From UBA9676 sp036522155 (GTDB lineage: Bacteria; Actinomycetota; Actinomycetes; Streptosporangiales; Streptosporangiaceae), in the NCBI GenBank assembly GCA_036522155.1, contig DATDGI010000366.1, forward strand, positions 1 to 15,525: 15,525 bases of DNA, given 5' to 3'. The notes under the pieces are model-generated. The model had not been told where the DNA came from and ran no database searches. It saw only the letters and a list, made by a program, of their open reading frames with translations. Both the position numbers and the translations under genes were made by a program. Positions 6,388-13,535 of this stretch are shown piece after piece; within the stretch, counting starts at the first letter, position 1; each line of letters starts with the position of its first letter.

Positions 6388-8517
6388 GTGAACTTCCGGT
6401 CCCCCACTTCCCCGGCTGATGCGAACGTGCTGTCCATCAGACCGTTCCGGCGGCTGTGGATCGCGACTTCGCTGTCGAGCCTGGGTGACTGGCTGGCCCT
6501 GGTCGCGCTGTCAACGCTGGCGTCGGAACTGGCCGGGCGCGGTGCCGCCGCCCAGGGCGCGGCGGTCGGCGGTGTCTGGCTGACCTCGCTGCTGCCCGCG
6601 CTGCTGCTCGGCCCGCTGGCGGGCGCGGTCGCCGACCGGCTGGACCGGCGGCTCAACATGATCGTCGGCGACATCCTGCGGGCCACGCTCTACCTGACGC
6701 TCGTGCTCAACCTCACGTTTGGCCTGGTCAACCAGCTCACCTGGATGTACATCGTCCAGTTCCTGGCGTCCTGCGCGTCGCTGTTCTGGACCCCGGCCAA
6801 GGACGCCTCGGTGCCAAACCTGGTGCCCCCGGACAAGCTGGAGCAGGCCAACCAGTACAGCCTGCTCGGCACGTTCGGCCCGGCCCCGGTGGCCGGAATC
6901 TTCTTCGGCCTGCTCGCCCTGATCAGCAAGGGGCTCGGATCGATCTCGCCGTACTTCGCCACCAACCAGATTCGCCTGGCCCTCTACTTCAACGCGGCCA
7001 CCTTCGTCGTTTCCGCAGTGACCATCTACATGCTGCGCGAGATCCCGAAGCGGCAGCACAGCAGCCACATCTCGGCACCGTCGGTGGCCAAGACCATCTG
7101 GGAGGGCTGGCGGTATCTCGGGCAGACCCAGGTGGTTCGCGGCCTGGTCATCGGCATGGTCGGCGCCTTCTCGGCCGGCGGGGTGGTGGTCGGCCTCGGC
7201 CCCTCCTACATCAGGACCACGCTGAACGGCGGCAGCGCCGGCTGGGGCCTGGTGTTCGCCGCGGTGTTCGGCGGGCTGGCCGCCGGCATGTTCCTGGGCC
7301 TGCGGATGCTCAGCGGGTTCAGCCGCCGCCGGCTGTTCGGCCTGGCCATCGTCGGTGCCGGGATCCCGCTCATCCTGATCGGCCTGATCCCCAGCCTGGT
7401 CGCGGTCGTCCTGCTGGTGATCGTGCTGGGCGCGTTCGCCGGCATCGCGTACGTGACCGGCTACACCATCGTCGGCCGGGAAGTGGACGACGACACCCGC
7501 GGGCGCACCTTCGCGTTCCTGCAGTCCGGCATCCGGGTCATCCTGTTCGCGGTGATCGCCATCGCGCCCTTCGTCGCGGCCGGGTTCACCACCCTGGTGC
7601 ACGCCATCACCGGGTCCAGCACGCTGCAGATCGGCTCCGTCGAGTACGACGCGATCGGCTACAACTTCGTGCTGCTCCTGTCCGCCGCCATCGCGGTGTG
7701 GCTGGGGGTGGTCTCCTACCGGCAGATGGATGACCGCCGGGGCGTGCCGCTCCGGGACGACCTGGCCGCCGCCTTCCAGGGCGGCACGTTCAAGCCGGTC
7801 CCGGTGCATCCCAACGGCAGGGGGCACCCGAAGGCGCCGTCGGCCCGGCGGGGGCTGCTGATCGCGTTCGAGGGCGGGGAGGGCGCGGGCAAGACCACCC
7901 AGGCCCGGCTGCTCGCGATCTGGCTGCGGGAGCAGGGCTACGACGTGGTCGCCACGCACGAGCCCGGCGCCACCAAGGTGGGCATGCGGCTGCGTGCGCT
8001 GCTGCTGGACACCGCGCACGCCGGGCTGTCCCCGCGGGCGGAGACGCTGATGTACGCGGCCGACCGGGCTGAGCATGTCGACTCGGTGATCGCGCCCGCG
8101 CTGGAGCGGGGGGCGGTTGTGGTCACCGATCGTTTCACCGACTCCTCGATCGCCTACCAGGGACGGGGGCGGAATCAGGAGGTCGCCCACGTCGCTGGGC
8201 TGAACCGGTGGGCGACCGGGGGCCTCCATCCGGACCTGACCGTCCTGCTCGACCTGCCGCCCAACGAGGGCCTCGGCCGCCGTACCCCGTCGGCGGACCG
8301 GCTGGAGGCCGAGCCGGCCGACTTCCATCACCGGGTCCGTGAGGGCTTCCTGTCCCAGGCGGCCGCCGAGCCGCACCGGTACCTGGTGCTGGACGCGACC
8401 CGGCCGCCGGACGACCTCAGCCGCGAGATTCAGGACCGGATCCACGACCTGCTGCCCGATCCGGTGCCAGCCGCGGCCGAGGACAACACCGGCAGCTTCC
8501 CGGCCATCACGGAATGA
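6388..8517 (+). CDS. tmk: MFS transporter–thymidylate kinase fusion protein
   Basis: A 709-residue protein in two parts. Residues 1–445 are a multi-helix MFS-type membrane domain with the loop motif GPLAGAVADRLDRRL (75–89) and repeated Gly/Ala/Leu/Ile-rich helices. A linker follows (about 446–488). Residues 490–700 are dTMP kinase, which phosphorylates dTMP to dTDP for dTTP synthesis. Its P-loop is FEGGEGAGKTT (494–504), its DR(Y/F) motif is DRFTDSS (from Asp581), and its lid region is about 632–650. Kinase length is normal. The fusion is known in Streptomyces and relatives, where it is annotated as bifunctional MFS transporter/dTMP kinase. What the membrane half moves is unknown. GTG 6388 is chosen from the -10 box 6 nt upstream. 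The stop overlaps the holB start in ATGA. Confidence 0.93.
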   Translation: MNFRSPTSPADANVLSIRPFRRLWIATSLSSLGDWLALVALSTLASELAGRGAAAQGAAVGGVWLTSLLPALLLGPLAGAVADRLDRRLNMIVGDILRATLYLTLVLNLTFGLVNQLTWMYIVQFLASCASLFWTPAKDASVPNLVPPDKLEQANQYSLLGTFGPAPVAGIFFGLLALISKGLGSISPYFATNQIRLALYFNAATFVVSAVTIYMLREIPKRQHSSHISAPSVAKTIWEGWRYLGQTQVVRGLVIGMVGAFSAGGVVVGLGPSYIRTTLNGGSAGWGLVFAAVFGGLAAGMFLGLRMLSGFSRRRLFGLAIVGAGIPLILIGLIPSLVAVVLLVIVLGAFAGIAYVTGYTIVGREVDDDTRGRTFAFLQSGIRVILFAVIAIAPFVAAGFTTLVHAITGSSTLQIGSVEYDAIGYNFVLLLSAAIAVWLGVVSYRQMDDRRGVPLRDDLAAAFQGGTFKPVPVHPNGRGHPKAPSARRGLLIAFEGGEGAGKTTQARLLAIWLREQGYDVVATHEPGATKVGMRLRALLLDTAHAGLSPRAETLMYAADRAEHVDSVIAPALERGAVVVTDRFTDSSIAYQGRGRNQEVAHVAGLNRWATGGLHPDLTVLLDLPPNEGLGRRTPSADRLEAEPADFHHRVREGFLSQAAAEPHRYLVLDATRPPDDLSREIQDRIHDLLPDPVPAAAEDNTGSFPAITE

Positions 8518-9779
8518 CCGGCGGAGCGGTGGCCAGGCAGCCCGGAGGGGCAGCAGTGGATGGCGCCGGGCCCGGCGCGGACGCTCGGGCCGGCGAGGAC
8601 GCCCAGGCGGGCGGGGTGTTCGCCGGGCTGGTCGGCCAGGGCCAGGTCGTGGCCGAACTCCGCCAGGCGGCGGCCGCGGCGGCGGCCCTGCTCCGCGGCG
8701 AGCAAGCCACCGGGATGACGCACGCCTGGCTGTTCACCGGACCGCCCGGGTCGGGCCGGTCGGTGGCGGCCCGGGCGTTCGCGGCCGCGCTGCTGTGCCA
8801 GAACGGCGGCTGCGGGCACTGTCCCTCCTGCCACCAGGTGCGCGCCGGCACCCACGCCGACCTGCTGCTGGTGCGGCCGGACGGGCTGTCCTACGGGGTG
8901 CGGCAGACCAGGAACCTGGTGCTGCGCGCGGCCGGGGCGCCGACCGGCGGCCGCTGGCAGGTGGTCGTCTTCGAGGATGCCGACCGCGCCACCGAGCAGG
9001 CCGCGAACGCCCTGCTCAAGGCGATCGAGGAGCCCGCGCCGCGGACGGTCTGGCTGCTGTGTGCGCCGTCGGCCGAGGAACTGGTGACCACGATCCGGTC
9101 CCGGTGCCGGCTGGTCACGCTGCGCACCCCGCCGTCGGCGGCGGTCGCGGCGGTGCTGGCCGCCGACGGGGTCGATCCGGCCCGTGCGCTGGCCGCCGCC
9201 CGGGCCGCGCAGGGCCACATCGGCCGGGCCCGGCGACTGGCCACCGACTCCGAGGCGGCCCGGCGGCGGGACGAGGTGCTGGCCGTACCGGCCCGGCTGA
9301 CCGGGCTCGGCCCGGCGTTCACCGCCGCCGCCGCGCTGGTCAAGGCGGCCGAGACGGAGGCGGCGGCGATCACCGAGGAACTCGACGTACCGGAACGGGT
9401 GGCGCTGCGGCAGGCCTTCGGCGAAGGCTCGACCGGCAAGGGCGTGGCCAAGGCCCTCCGGGGGTCGGCCGGGGCGATGCGGGAACTGGAGGACCGGCAG
9501 AAGTCCCGGGCCACCCGGCTCAAGCGGGACGCGCTCGACCGGGCGCTGCTGGATCTGGCCGCGTTCTACCGGGACGTCCTGGCGGTTCAGCTGGGCGCGA
9601 AGGTGGAACTCGCCAGCGCCGGGCACGAGCGCGAAGTGGCTGATCTAGCTGCCGCGGCGGCACCGGAGGCAACGGTGCGGCGGATCGAGGCGATCATGGC
9701 GTGCCGGGAGCGGCTGGAACTGAGTGTCGCGCCGCTGCTGGCGCTGGAGGAAATGACGCTGGCCCTGGCCGCCCGCTGA
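8514..9779 (+). CDS. holB: DNA polymerase III subunit delta' (clamp loader)
   Basis: A clamp-loader subunit of 421 residues from the first ATG. It has a P-loop-like TGPPGSGRS (75–83, with Arg in place of the usual Lys, as befits a non-hydrolysing delta'). A zinc-binding cluster follows (Cys95, 100, 103, 106). A Walker B-like VVFEDAD lies at 151–157, NALLKAIEEP at about 165–174, and the SRC motif at 196–198. The C-terminal half is Ala/Arg-rich helix, as expected for the collar. Start choice is open. ATG 8514 overlaps the kinase stop (ATGA). GTG 8556 has GGAGG at 8544–8548 with 7-nt spacing, the best Shine-Dalgarno. GTG 8616 lies where many homologues begin (VFAGLVGQ). Translational coupling to the kinase gene is likely. 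Confidence 0.93.
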   Translation: MTGGAVARQPGGAAVDGAGPGADARAGEDAQAGGVFAGLVGQGQVVAELRQAAAAAAALLRGEQATGMTHAWLFTGPPGSGRSVAARAFAAALLCQNGGCGHCPSCHQVRAGTHADLLLVRPDGLSYGVRQTRNLVLRAAGAPTGGRWQVVVFEDADRATEQAANALLKAIEEPAPRTVWLLCAPSAEELVTTIRSRCRLVTLRTPPSAAVAAVLAADGVDPARALAAARAAQGHIGRARRLATDSEAARRRDEVLAVPARLTGLGPAFTAAAALVKAAETEAAAITEELDVPERVALRQAFGEGSTGKGVAKALRGSAGAMRELEDRQKSRATRLKRDALDRALLDLAAFYRDVLAVQLGAKVELASAGHEREVADLAAAAAPEATVRRIEAIMACRERLELSVAPLLALEEMTLALAAR

Positions 9780-9813
9780 ACCGGTGCGGGGTGGCTCCCA
9801 CCGCGGCGCACCG

Positions 9814-9819
9814 TACTCT
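9814..9819 (+). promoter_or_regulatory. -10 box of an apparently leaderless promoter for the PSP1/RicT gene
   Basis: TACTCT fits TANNNT and is followed by exactly 6 nt and GTG 9826. The spacing is identical to that at 6376/6388. No Shine-Dalgarno precedes the GTG. The box lies 35 nt after the holB stop, so the PSP1 gene can be transcribed apart from holB. Confidence 0.55.
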
Positions 9820-9825
9820 TGTGGG

Positions 9826-10671
9826 GTGGGCGCGATGATGGCCGTCAGTTTCGAGCGCTACGGGCGGCTGTATTACCTGGATCCCGGGCCCTACTCGCCC
9901 ACGGTCGGGACCAAGGTGCTTGTGCCCACCGACACCGGCCCGGAAGTGGCCGAATGCATCTGGGCGCCGCAGTGGGTGGACGACGAGGTGACCGGGCTTC
10001 CGGTCTGCGCGGGCATCGCCGATGACGATGACCTGGCCAGGGACGAGTCCAACCGGGCCAAACGCGCGCAGGCCCGGGTCGCCGCCCGCCGGCTCATCCG
10101 CGATCACGGGCTGCCAATGAAGGTCATCGGGGTCGACTACGCCGCCGCCCCGCCGGTGTTCACCGTGTACTTCAGCGCCCCGCACCGGGTCGATTTCCGG
10201 GCCCTGGTCCGGGATCTGGCCGGCCGCCTCGGCGGCCGGGTCGATCTGCGCCAGATCGGACCCCGGGATGAAGCCCGTCTGCAGGGCGGGATCGGGCCCT
10301 GCGGCCGGGACCTGTGCTGCGCCACCTTCCTCAAGGACTTCGAGCCGGTCTCGGTGCGGATGGCCAAAGACCAGGATCTCCCCGTGAACCCGCTGCGGAT
10401 CGCCGGCGCCTGCGGTCGGCTCATGTGCTGCCTGAAGTACGAGCACCCGCTGTACCAGGATTTCCACGAGCAGGCGCCGAAGCTGGGCGAGCCGGTGGAC
10501 ACCCCGGATGGGCCGGGCGTGGTCACCGGGCACAGCGTCCCGGCCGACAGCGTGGTGGTGAAGCTGACCGCGGACGGCCGCCGGAAGGTGTGTGAGCGGG
10601 CCAGCGTGTGCGGTTCCCGGCACGCGTACGAGGCCATGCACGGCAATCGGTCCGGGGACGGGACGGGGTGA
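9826..10671 (+). CDS. PSP1/RicT (YaaT)-family protein
   Basis: A 281-residue cytosolic protein starting MGAMMAVSFERYGRLYYLDP. The PSP1 domain holds the family's two Cys clusters: Cys159 with Cys164/165 (PCGRDLCC), and Cys196 with Cys201/202 (ACGRLMCC). In Bacillus the relative YaaT/RicT works with YlbF and YmcA, binds Fe–S clusters and affects RNase Y and sporulation. In actinobacteria the role is not settled. GTG 9826 is chosen over an upstream ATG (9784) because a TACTCT hexamer lies 6 nt before it and homologues begin near here; ATG 9835 or 9838 are also possible. The stop overlaps the next start as GTGA. Position beside holB is common for this family. Confidence 0.9.
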   Translation: MGAMMAVSFERYGRLYYLDPGPYSPTVGTKVLVPTDTGPEVAECIWAPQWVDDEVTGLPVCAGIADDDDLARDESNRAKRAQARVAARRLIRDHGLPMKVIGVDYAAAPPVFTVYFSAPHRVDFRALVRDLAGRLGGRVDLRQIGPRDEARLQGGIGPCGRDLCCATFLKDFEPVSVRMAKDQDLPVNPLRIAGACGRLMCCLKYEHPLYQDFHEQAPKLGEPVDTPDGPGVVTGHSVPADSVVVKLTADGRRKVCERASVCGSRHAYEAMHGNRSGDGTG

Positions 10672-12224
10672 GGCTGGCCCGTCCGGCCCCGCTCGCGTTC
10701 GCGGTGGCGGCCGTGCTCCTCGCCGTTGGCTGCTCCGCAGGCTCGCCGGGCCCAGGATCCGCACCGGCATCAGCCCATAGCAGCCAAACGGCGGCCGCCG
10801 GGCCGGCCCCGGCCTCCCCGCCGACCACGCTGGCCGGCTATTACGCGCAGAAACTGCACTGGCAGCCGTGCTCGCGTGGCTTCCAGTGCGCCCGGCTGCT
10901 GGTGCCGTTCGACTACCAGCGCCCGGCCTGGCGCCGGTTCTCGCTGCCGGTGATCAAGCTGCCCGCCAGCGACCCGGCCCGGCGGATCGGGTCGCTAGTG
11001 CTCAACCCGGGTGGCCCCGGCGGGTCCGGCATCCAGTACGCGCTGGCCGCCCGCAGTGTCGTTTCGGCGGCCGCCCGGGCCCGGTTCGACGTGGTCGGGT
11101 TCGACCCGCGCGGGGTCGGCCAGAGCGTGCCGGCCATCCACTGCCTGACCGGCCCCGAGCTGGACACCTACCTGAAGACCAACGATGACCCGGTCACCCC
11201 GGCGCAACTGGCCACCGTGGTGACCCAGTCCAAGCTGTTCGCACAGGGCTGCGAGCAGCGGTCCGGGGCGCTGCTGCCCTACGTCGGCACCCGCGACGCC
11301 GCGCGCGACATGGACGTGCTGCGGGCCGCGCTGGGCGATGCCAAACTCACCTACCTAGGCAAGTCGTACGGCACCTACCTGGGCGCCTGGTACGCGCAGG
11401 AGTTCCCCACCCATGTGCGGGCCATGGTGCTGGACGGGGCGGTCAACCCGGGCCAGTCCGGGCTGAGCATGAACGAGGTCCAGGCCAAGGGGTTCGAGGT
11501 CGCGCTGCGGTCCTTCACCGCCAACTGTGTGCGGCTGGCCGGCTGCCCGCTGGGGCACGGAACGGTGACCGCCGGCATCGGCCGGCTGCAAGGGCTGCTG
11601 AACCGGACCGCCAGCCGGCCCCTGGTCAGCGTGATCGCCGGCCAGCCGGCCAGCGCCCCGCTGCTGCTGCTCGGGGTCGCCGCCTCGCTCTACACCAAGT
11701 CCTACTGGCAGTACCTGCGGGCCGGGCTGACCGGCGCGTTCGCCGGGAACGGCTCGCTGCTGGTCGAGCTGGCCGACCTGCTGGTGGAGCGCAACTCTTC
11801 CGGGCATTACTCGAACCTGGTCGATGCCGAGACCGCGGTGGATTGCGTTGACCGCCCCTGGCCGCGGTCGCTGCCGGTATGGCGTTCGGCCGCCAGTGCC
11901 GCGCAGAAGGCGGCACCCCAGTTCGGCGCGGCGCTCATGTGGGGCAGCCTGCCGTGTGCCTACTGGCCGGTGCCGGCGCCGGCCGCGACGCCGCTGCGGG
12001 CACAAGGCGCGCCGCCGATCCTGGTGGTCGGCACGACCCGGGATCCGGCCACGCCGTTCCAGCAGGCGCAGGCGCTGGCCAAGGACCTGTCGTCGGGTGT
12101 GCTGCTGGCCTGGAACGGGGACGGTCACACCGCGTACGGGATGGGCAGCACGTGCATTGACACGGCGGTGGACCGCTACCTGATCACCCTTGCGCCGCCG
12201 CGTAACGGGACGCTGTGCCAGTAG
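10668..12224 (+). CDS. TAP-like secreted alpha/beta hydrolase (tripeptidyl aminopeptidase family), lipoprotein
   Basis: A 518-residue exported serine hydrolase. The N-terminus (MRLARPAPLAF and a hydrophobic run) ends in lipobox AVGC with Cys22, so it is probably a lipid-anchored protein on the outer face of the membrane. A Ser/Ala/Pro linker follows. The hydrolase has the oxyanion-hole motif NPGGPGGSG, nucleophile Ser233 in GKSYGTYLG, Asp459 in TTRDPATP and His487 in GDGHTAYG. The last two lie in the C-terminal TAP-like domain. Streptomyces SlpD/SlpE/Tap and mycobacterial Hip1/CaeA are relatives that cleave peptides or esters. GTG 10668 overlaps the PSP1 stop (GTGA) and puts the signal peptide at the start; a frame open 20 codons further upstream is not needed. 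Confidence 0.92.
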   Translation: MRLARPAPLAFAVAAVLLAVGCSAGSPGPGSAPASAHSSQTAAAGPAPASPPTTLAGYYAQKLHWQPCSRGFQCARLLVPFDYQRPAWRRFSLPVIKLPASDPARRIGSLVLNPGGPGGSGIQYALAARSVVSAAARARFDVVGFDPRGVGQSVPAIHCLTGPELDTYLKTNDDPVTPAQLATVVTQSKLFAQGCEQRSGALLPYVGTRDAARDMDVLRAALGDAKLTYLGKSYGTYLGAWYAQEFPTHVRAMVLDGAVNPGQSGLSMNEVQAKGFEVALRSFTANCVRLAGCPLGHGTVTAGIGRLQGLLNRTASRPLVSVIAGQPASAPLLLLGVAASLYTKSYWQYLRAGLTGAFAGNGSLLVELADLLVERNSSGHYSNLVDAETAVDCVDRPWPRSLPVWRSAASAAQKAAPQFGAALMWGSLPCAYWPVPAPAATPLRAQGAPPILVVGTTRDPATPFQQAQALAKDLSSGVLLAWNGDGHTAYGMGSTCIDTAVDRYLITLAPPRNGTLCQ

Positions 12225-12227
12225 ACT
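12222..12227 (+). promoter_or_regulatory. Candidate -10 box for tRNA-Thr
   Basis: TAGACT overlaps the stop codon of the hydrolase gene and fits TANNNT. It lies 31 nt before the tRNA 5' end. No clear -35 box is seen. Read-through from the hydrolase gene is the alternative. Confidence 0.4.
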
Positions 12228-12258
12228 GCTTGCGCGGCCGCCCCTGGTGGGCGGCTTC

Positions 12259-12332
12259 GCCGCCTTAGCTCAGTCGGACAGAGCGACGCACTCGTAATGC
12301 GTAGGTCTGGGGTTCGATTCCCCAAGGCGGCT
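12259..12332 (+). tRNA. tRNA-Thr, anticodon CGT
   Basis: A 74-nt cloverleaf. The acceptor is GCCGCCT with AGGCGGC, the D-arm GCTC/GAGC. The anticodon stem ACGCA/TGCGT holds loop CTCGTAA (anticodon CGT). The T-arm is TGGGG TTCGATT CCCCA, and the discriminator is T. CCA is not encoded. Its 3' 44 nt plus one base beyond are duplicated at 15184–15228, and a broken integrase on the minus strand ends inside it. It is therefore the attachment site of the island to its right and stays intact after the insertion. Confidence 0.96.
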
Positions 12333-13368
12333 CTGCCGCAAAAGCCCAGCTCTTAAGAGTTTTCGCATCCGGCCCTGGCCCGGATTCTGTTCGAATGCGC
12401 CCCTCGGGTAGCTCAGATGCCCCCGTGGTGCCCCCGATCAGCTGGGCGGCTTGCCACAAGCTGGCATCCACCAGGTGCCCGTAAAGGTCCATCGTCATCG
12501 CGGCGGTGGCGTGCCCCAGCACCCGCTGCACCACCTTCGGGTCCGCGCCAGCGGCCAGCCACAGCGATGCCGCGGTGTGGCGCAGATCGTGAACGCGTAC
12601 GTCCGGGACACCGGCTGCCACCCTGGCGGCCCGGCCGCCCCCGGTTCGCTCTGGGCACGTGCTGGCGTGGCCGGCGCAGCCCATGGGGCACACTCCGGGG
12701 TCTCCGGCCTTCGTGCAGGTATGGCGGCGGCCGGATGTACGGGCTGCCTTCGGGCAGTCACGGGGACACGGCGGGCGGTGCTTGCCGGACGTGCAGGCCA
12801 CAACGTCCCCGCACCCGTGGCGCCACGTCAGCCGCTGAAGCTGGAACCACACTCGCGCCTCGATCACGCACTCACCGCTGCACGACGGGCACCGCGGCGC
12901 ATCCCGTTCTGCCCAGCATTCCGGCGCCGGGGCGGTGCGCTCGCAGTCAAGGCAGGTGCCCACCAGGTAATCCCAGCGCAGGCCGAGAGCTTCACCCTGG
13001 CGCAGCCCGCATGCGAGCCCAACCGACCACCGTGCTGCGTTCCGCCGCTCGCGCACGGCAGCCAGCACCGCCCGGACCTGTGCGCGGCCGAGCGCCGGTA
13101 GCTCTCGCTGCCGCAGCGCGGGCGGCATCACCAGCCGGCACGGATTGCGCGCCACATTGCCGCGCTTGACCTGTTCTTCGTAGGCGCTCGACAAGATCGC
13201 GTGAACCTTGCGGACGTGCGAAGCGGCGTGCCCGGCGCGGATCATCTCCGCGTACCCATCCTCAATCTGCTCGGGCAGCAACCGGTCGATCCGCTGGCCG
13301 CCCCAGCGCGCTGGTAAGACATCCCCGCTGATCAAGTCCAGGCTCGCCAGCGGCTTCTGCTTGCGCAC
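12265..13368 (-). pseudogene. Tyrosine integrase of the tRNA-Thr island, N-terminally truncated and internally deleted
   Basis: The frame gives 367 residues from GTG 13368, with a stop directly upstream. It starts within the core-binding domain (GGQRIDRLLPEQIEDGY); family members have roughly 70–100 residues before this, including the arm-type DNA-binding domain. Catalytic residues are all present: Arg123 (CGLRQGEALGL), His260 and Arg263 (HDLRHTAA), His286 (LGH) and Tyr296 (DLYGH). A Cys-rich insert (about 139–240) is usual in this actinobacterial group. The segment normally found between TGGG (243–245) and AAGVPDVRVH (251–260), which carries the catalytic Lys hairpin, is missing. The last 20 or so residues (from PPWGIEPQTYALR) are antisense tRNA-Thr, a common trait of integrases next to their own att site. 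Probably inactive. Confidence 0.85.
12289..12333 (+). repeat. attL: 45-bp direct repeat, tRNA-Thr copy
   Basis: Runs from the anticodon arm of tRNA-Thr to one base past its 3' end. It is identical to 15184–15228 except for one base (C at 12320, G at 15215). This is the usual crossover region for tRNA-targeting tyrosine integrases. Confidence 0.9.
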
Positions 13369-13426
13369 CTATGCCAACGCGGGGCGCGGGCGGCGCTGAG
13401 GGTGTCCGAGCTGGTCATGACTGGCT

Positions 13427-13453
13427 CAAAGGGTTACTTTCAAAGTGGGTTAC
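13427..13453. repeat. Short direct repeat upstream of the propeller gene
   Basis: CAAAGGGTTAC (13427–13437) and CAAAGTGGGTTAC (13441–13453) differ by a 2-base insertion and are 3 nt apart. They lie in the locally AT-rich gap between the integrase and propeller genes. They could be a regulator binding site or integrase arm sites; nothing decides between these. Confidence 0.4.
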
Positions 13454-13535
13454 GACGATATTTGAACAATGTTAACGTCTGTGGCCGATTGTTATCGGTA
13501 GGGCGTGTTCCCCGCATCCCGAGGAGGGGATCTTC

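Noticed and set aside
6511..8445. 644-codon open frame antisense to the MFS–kinase gene
   Set aside because: It mirrors the codon pattern of the real gene. The product is a low-complexity Gly/Arg/Gln/Asp-rich string with no domain.
12417..13169. Plus-strand open frames across the integrase relic
   Set aside because: The minus strand carries clear integrase motifs in order. The plus-strand peptides match nothing and are rich in Pro, Arg and Ala.
13499..13509. TAGGGCGTGTT just before the propeller gene, identical to the IS5 left border at 15389–15399
   Set aside because: Only 11 bases match. There is no transposase or second end, and the bases after diverge at once. Chance cannot be excluded.
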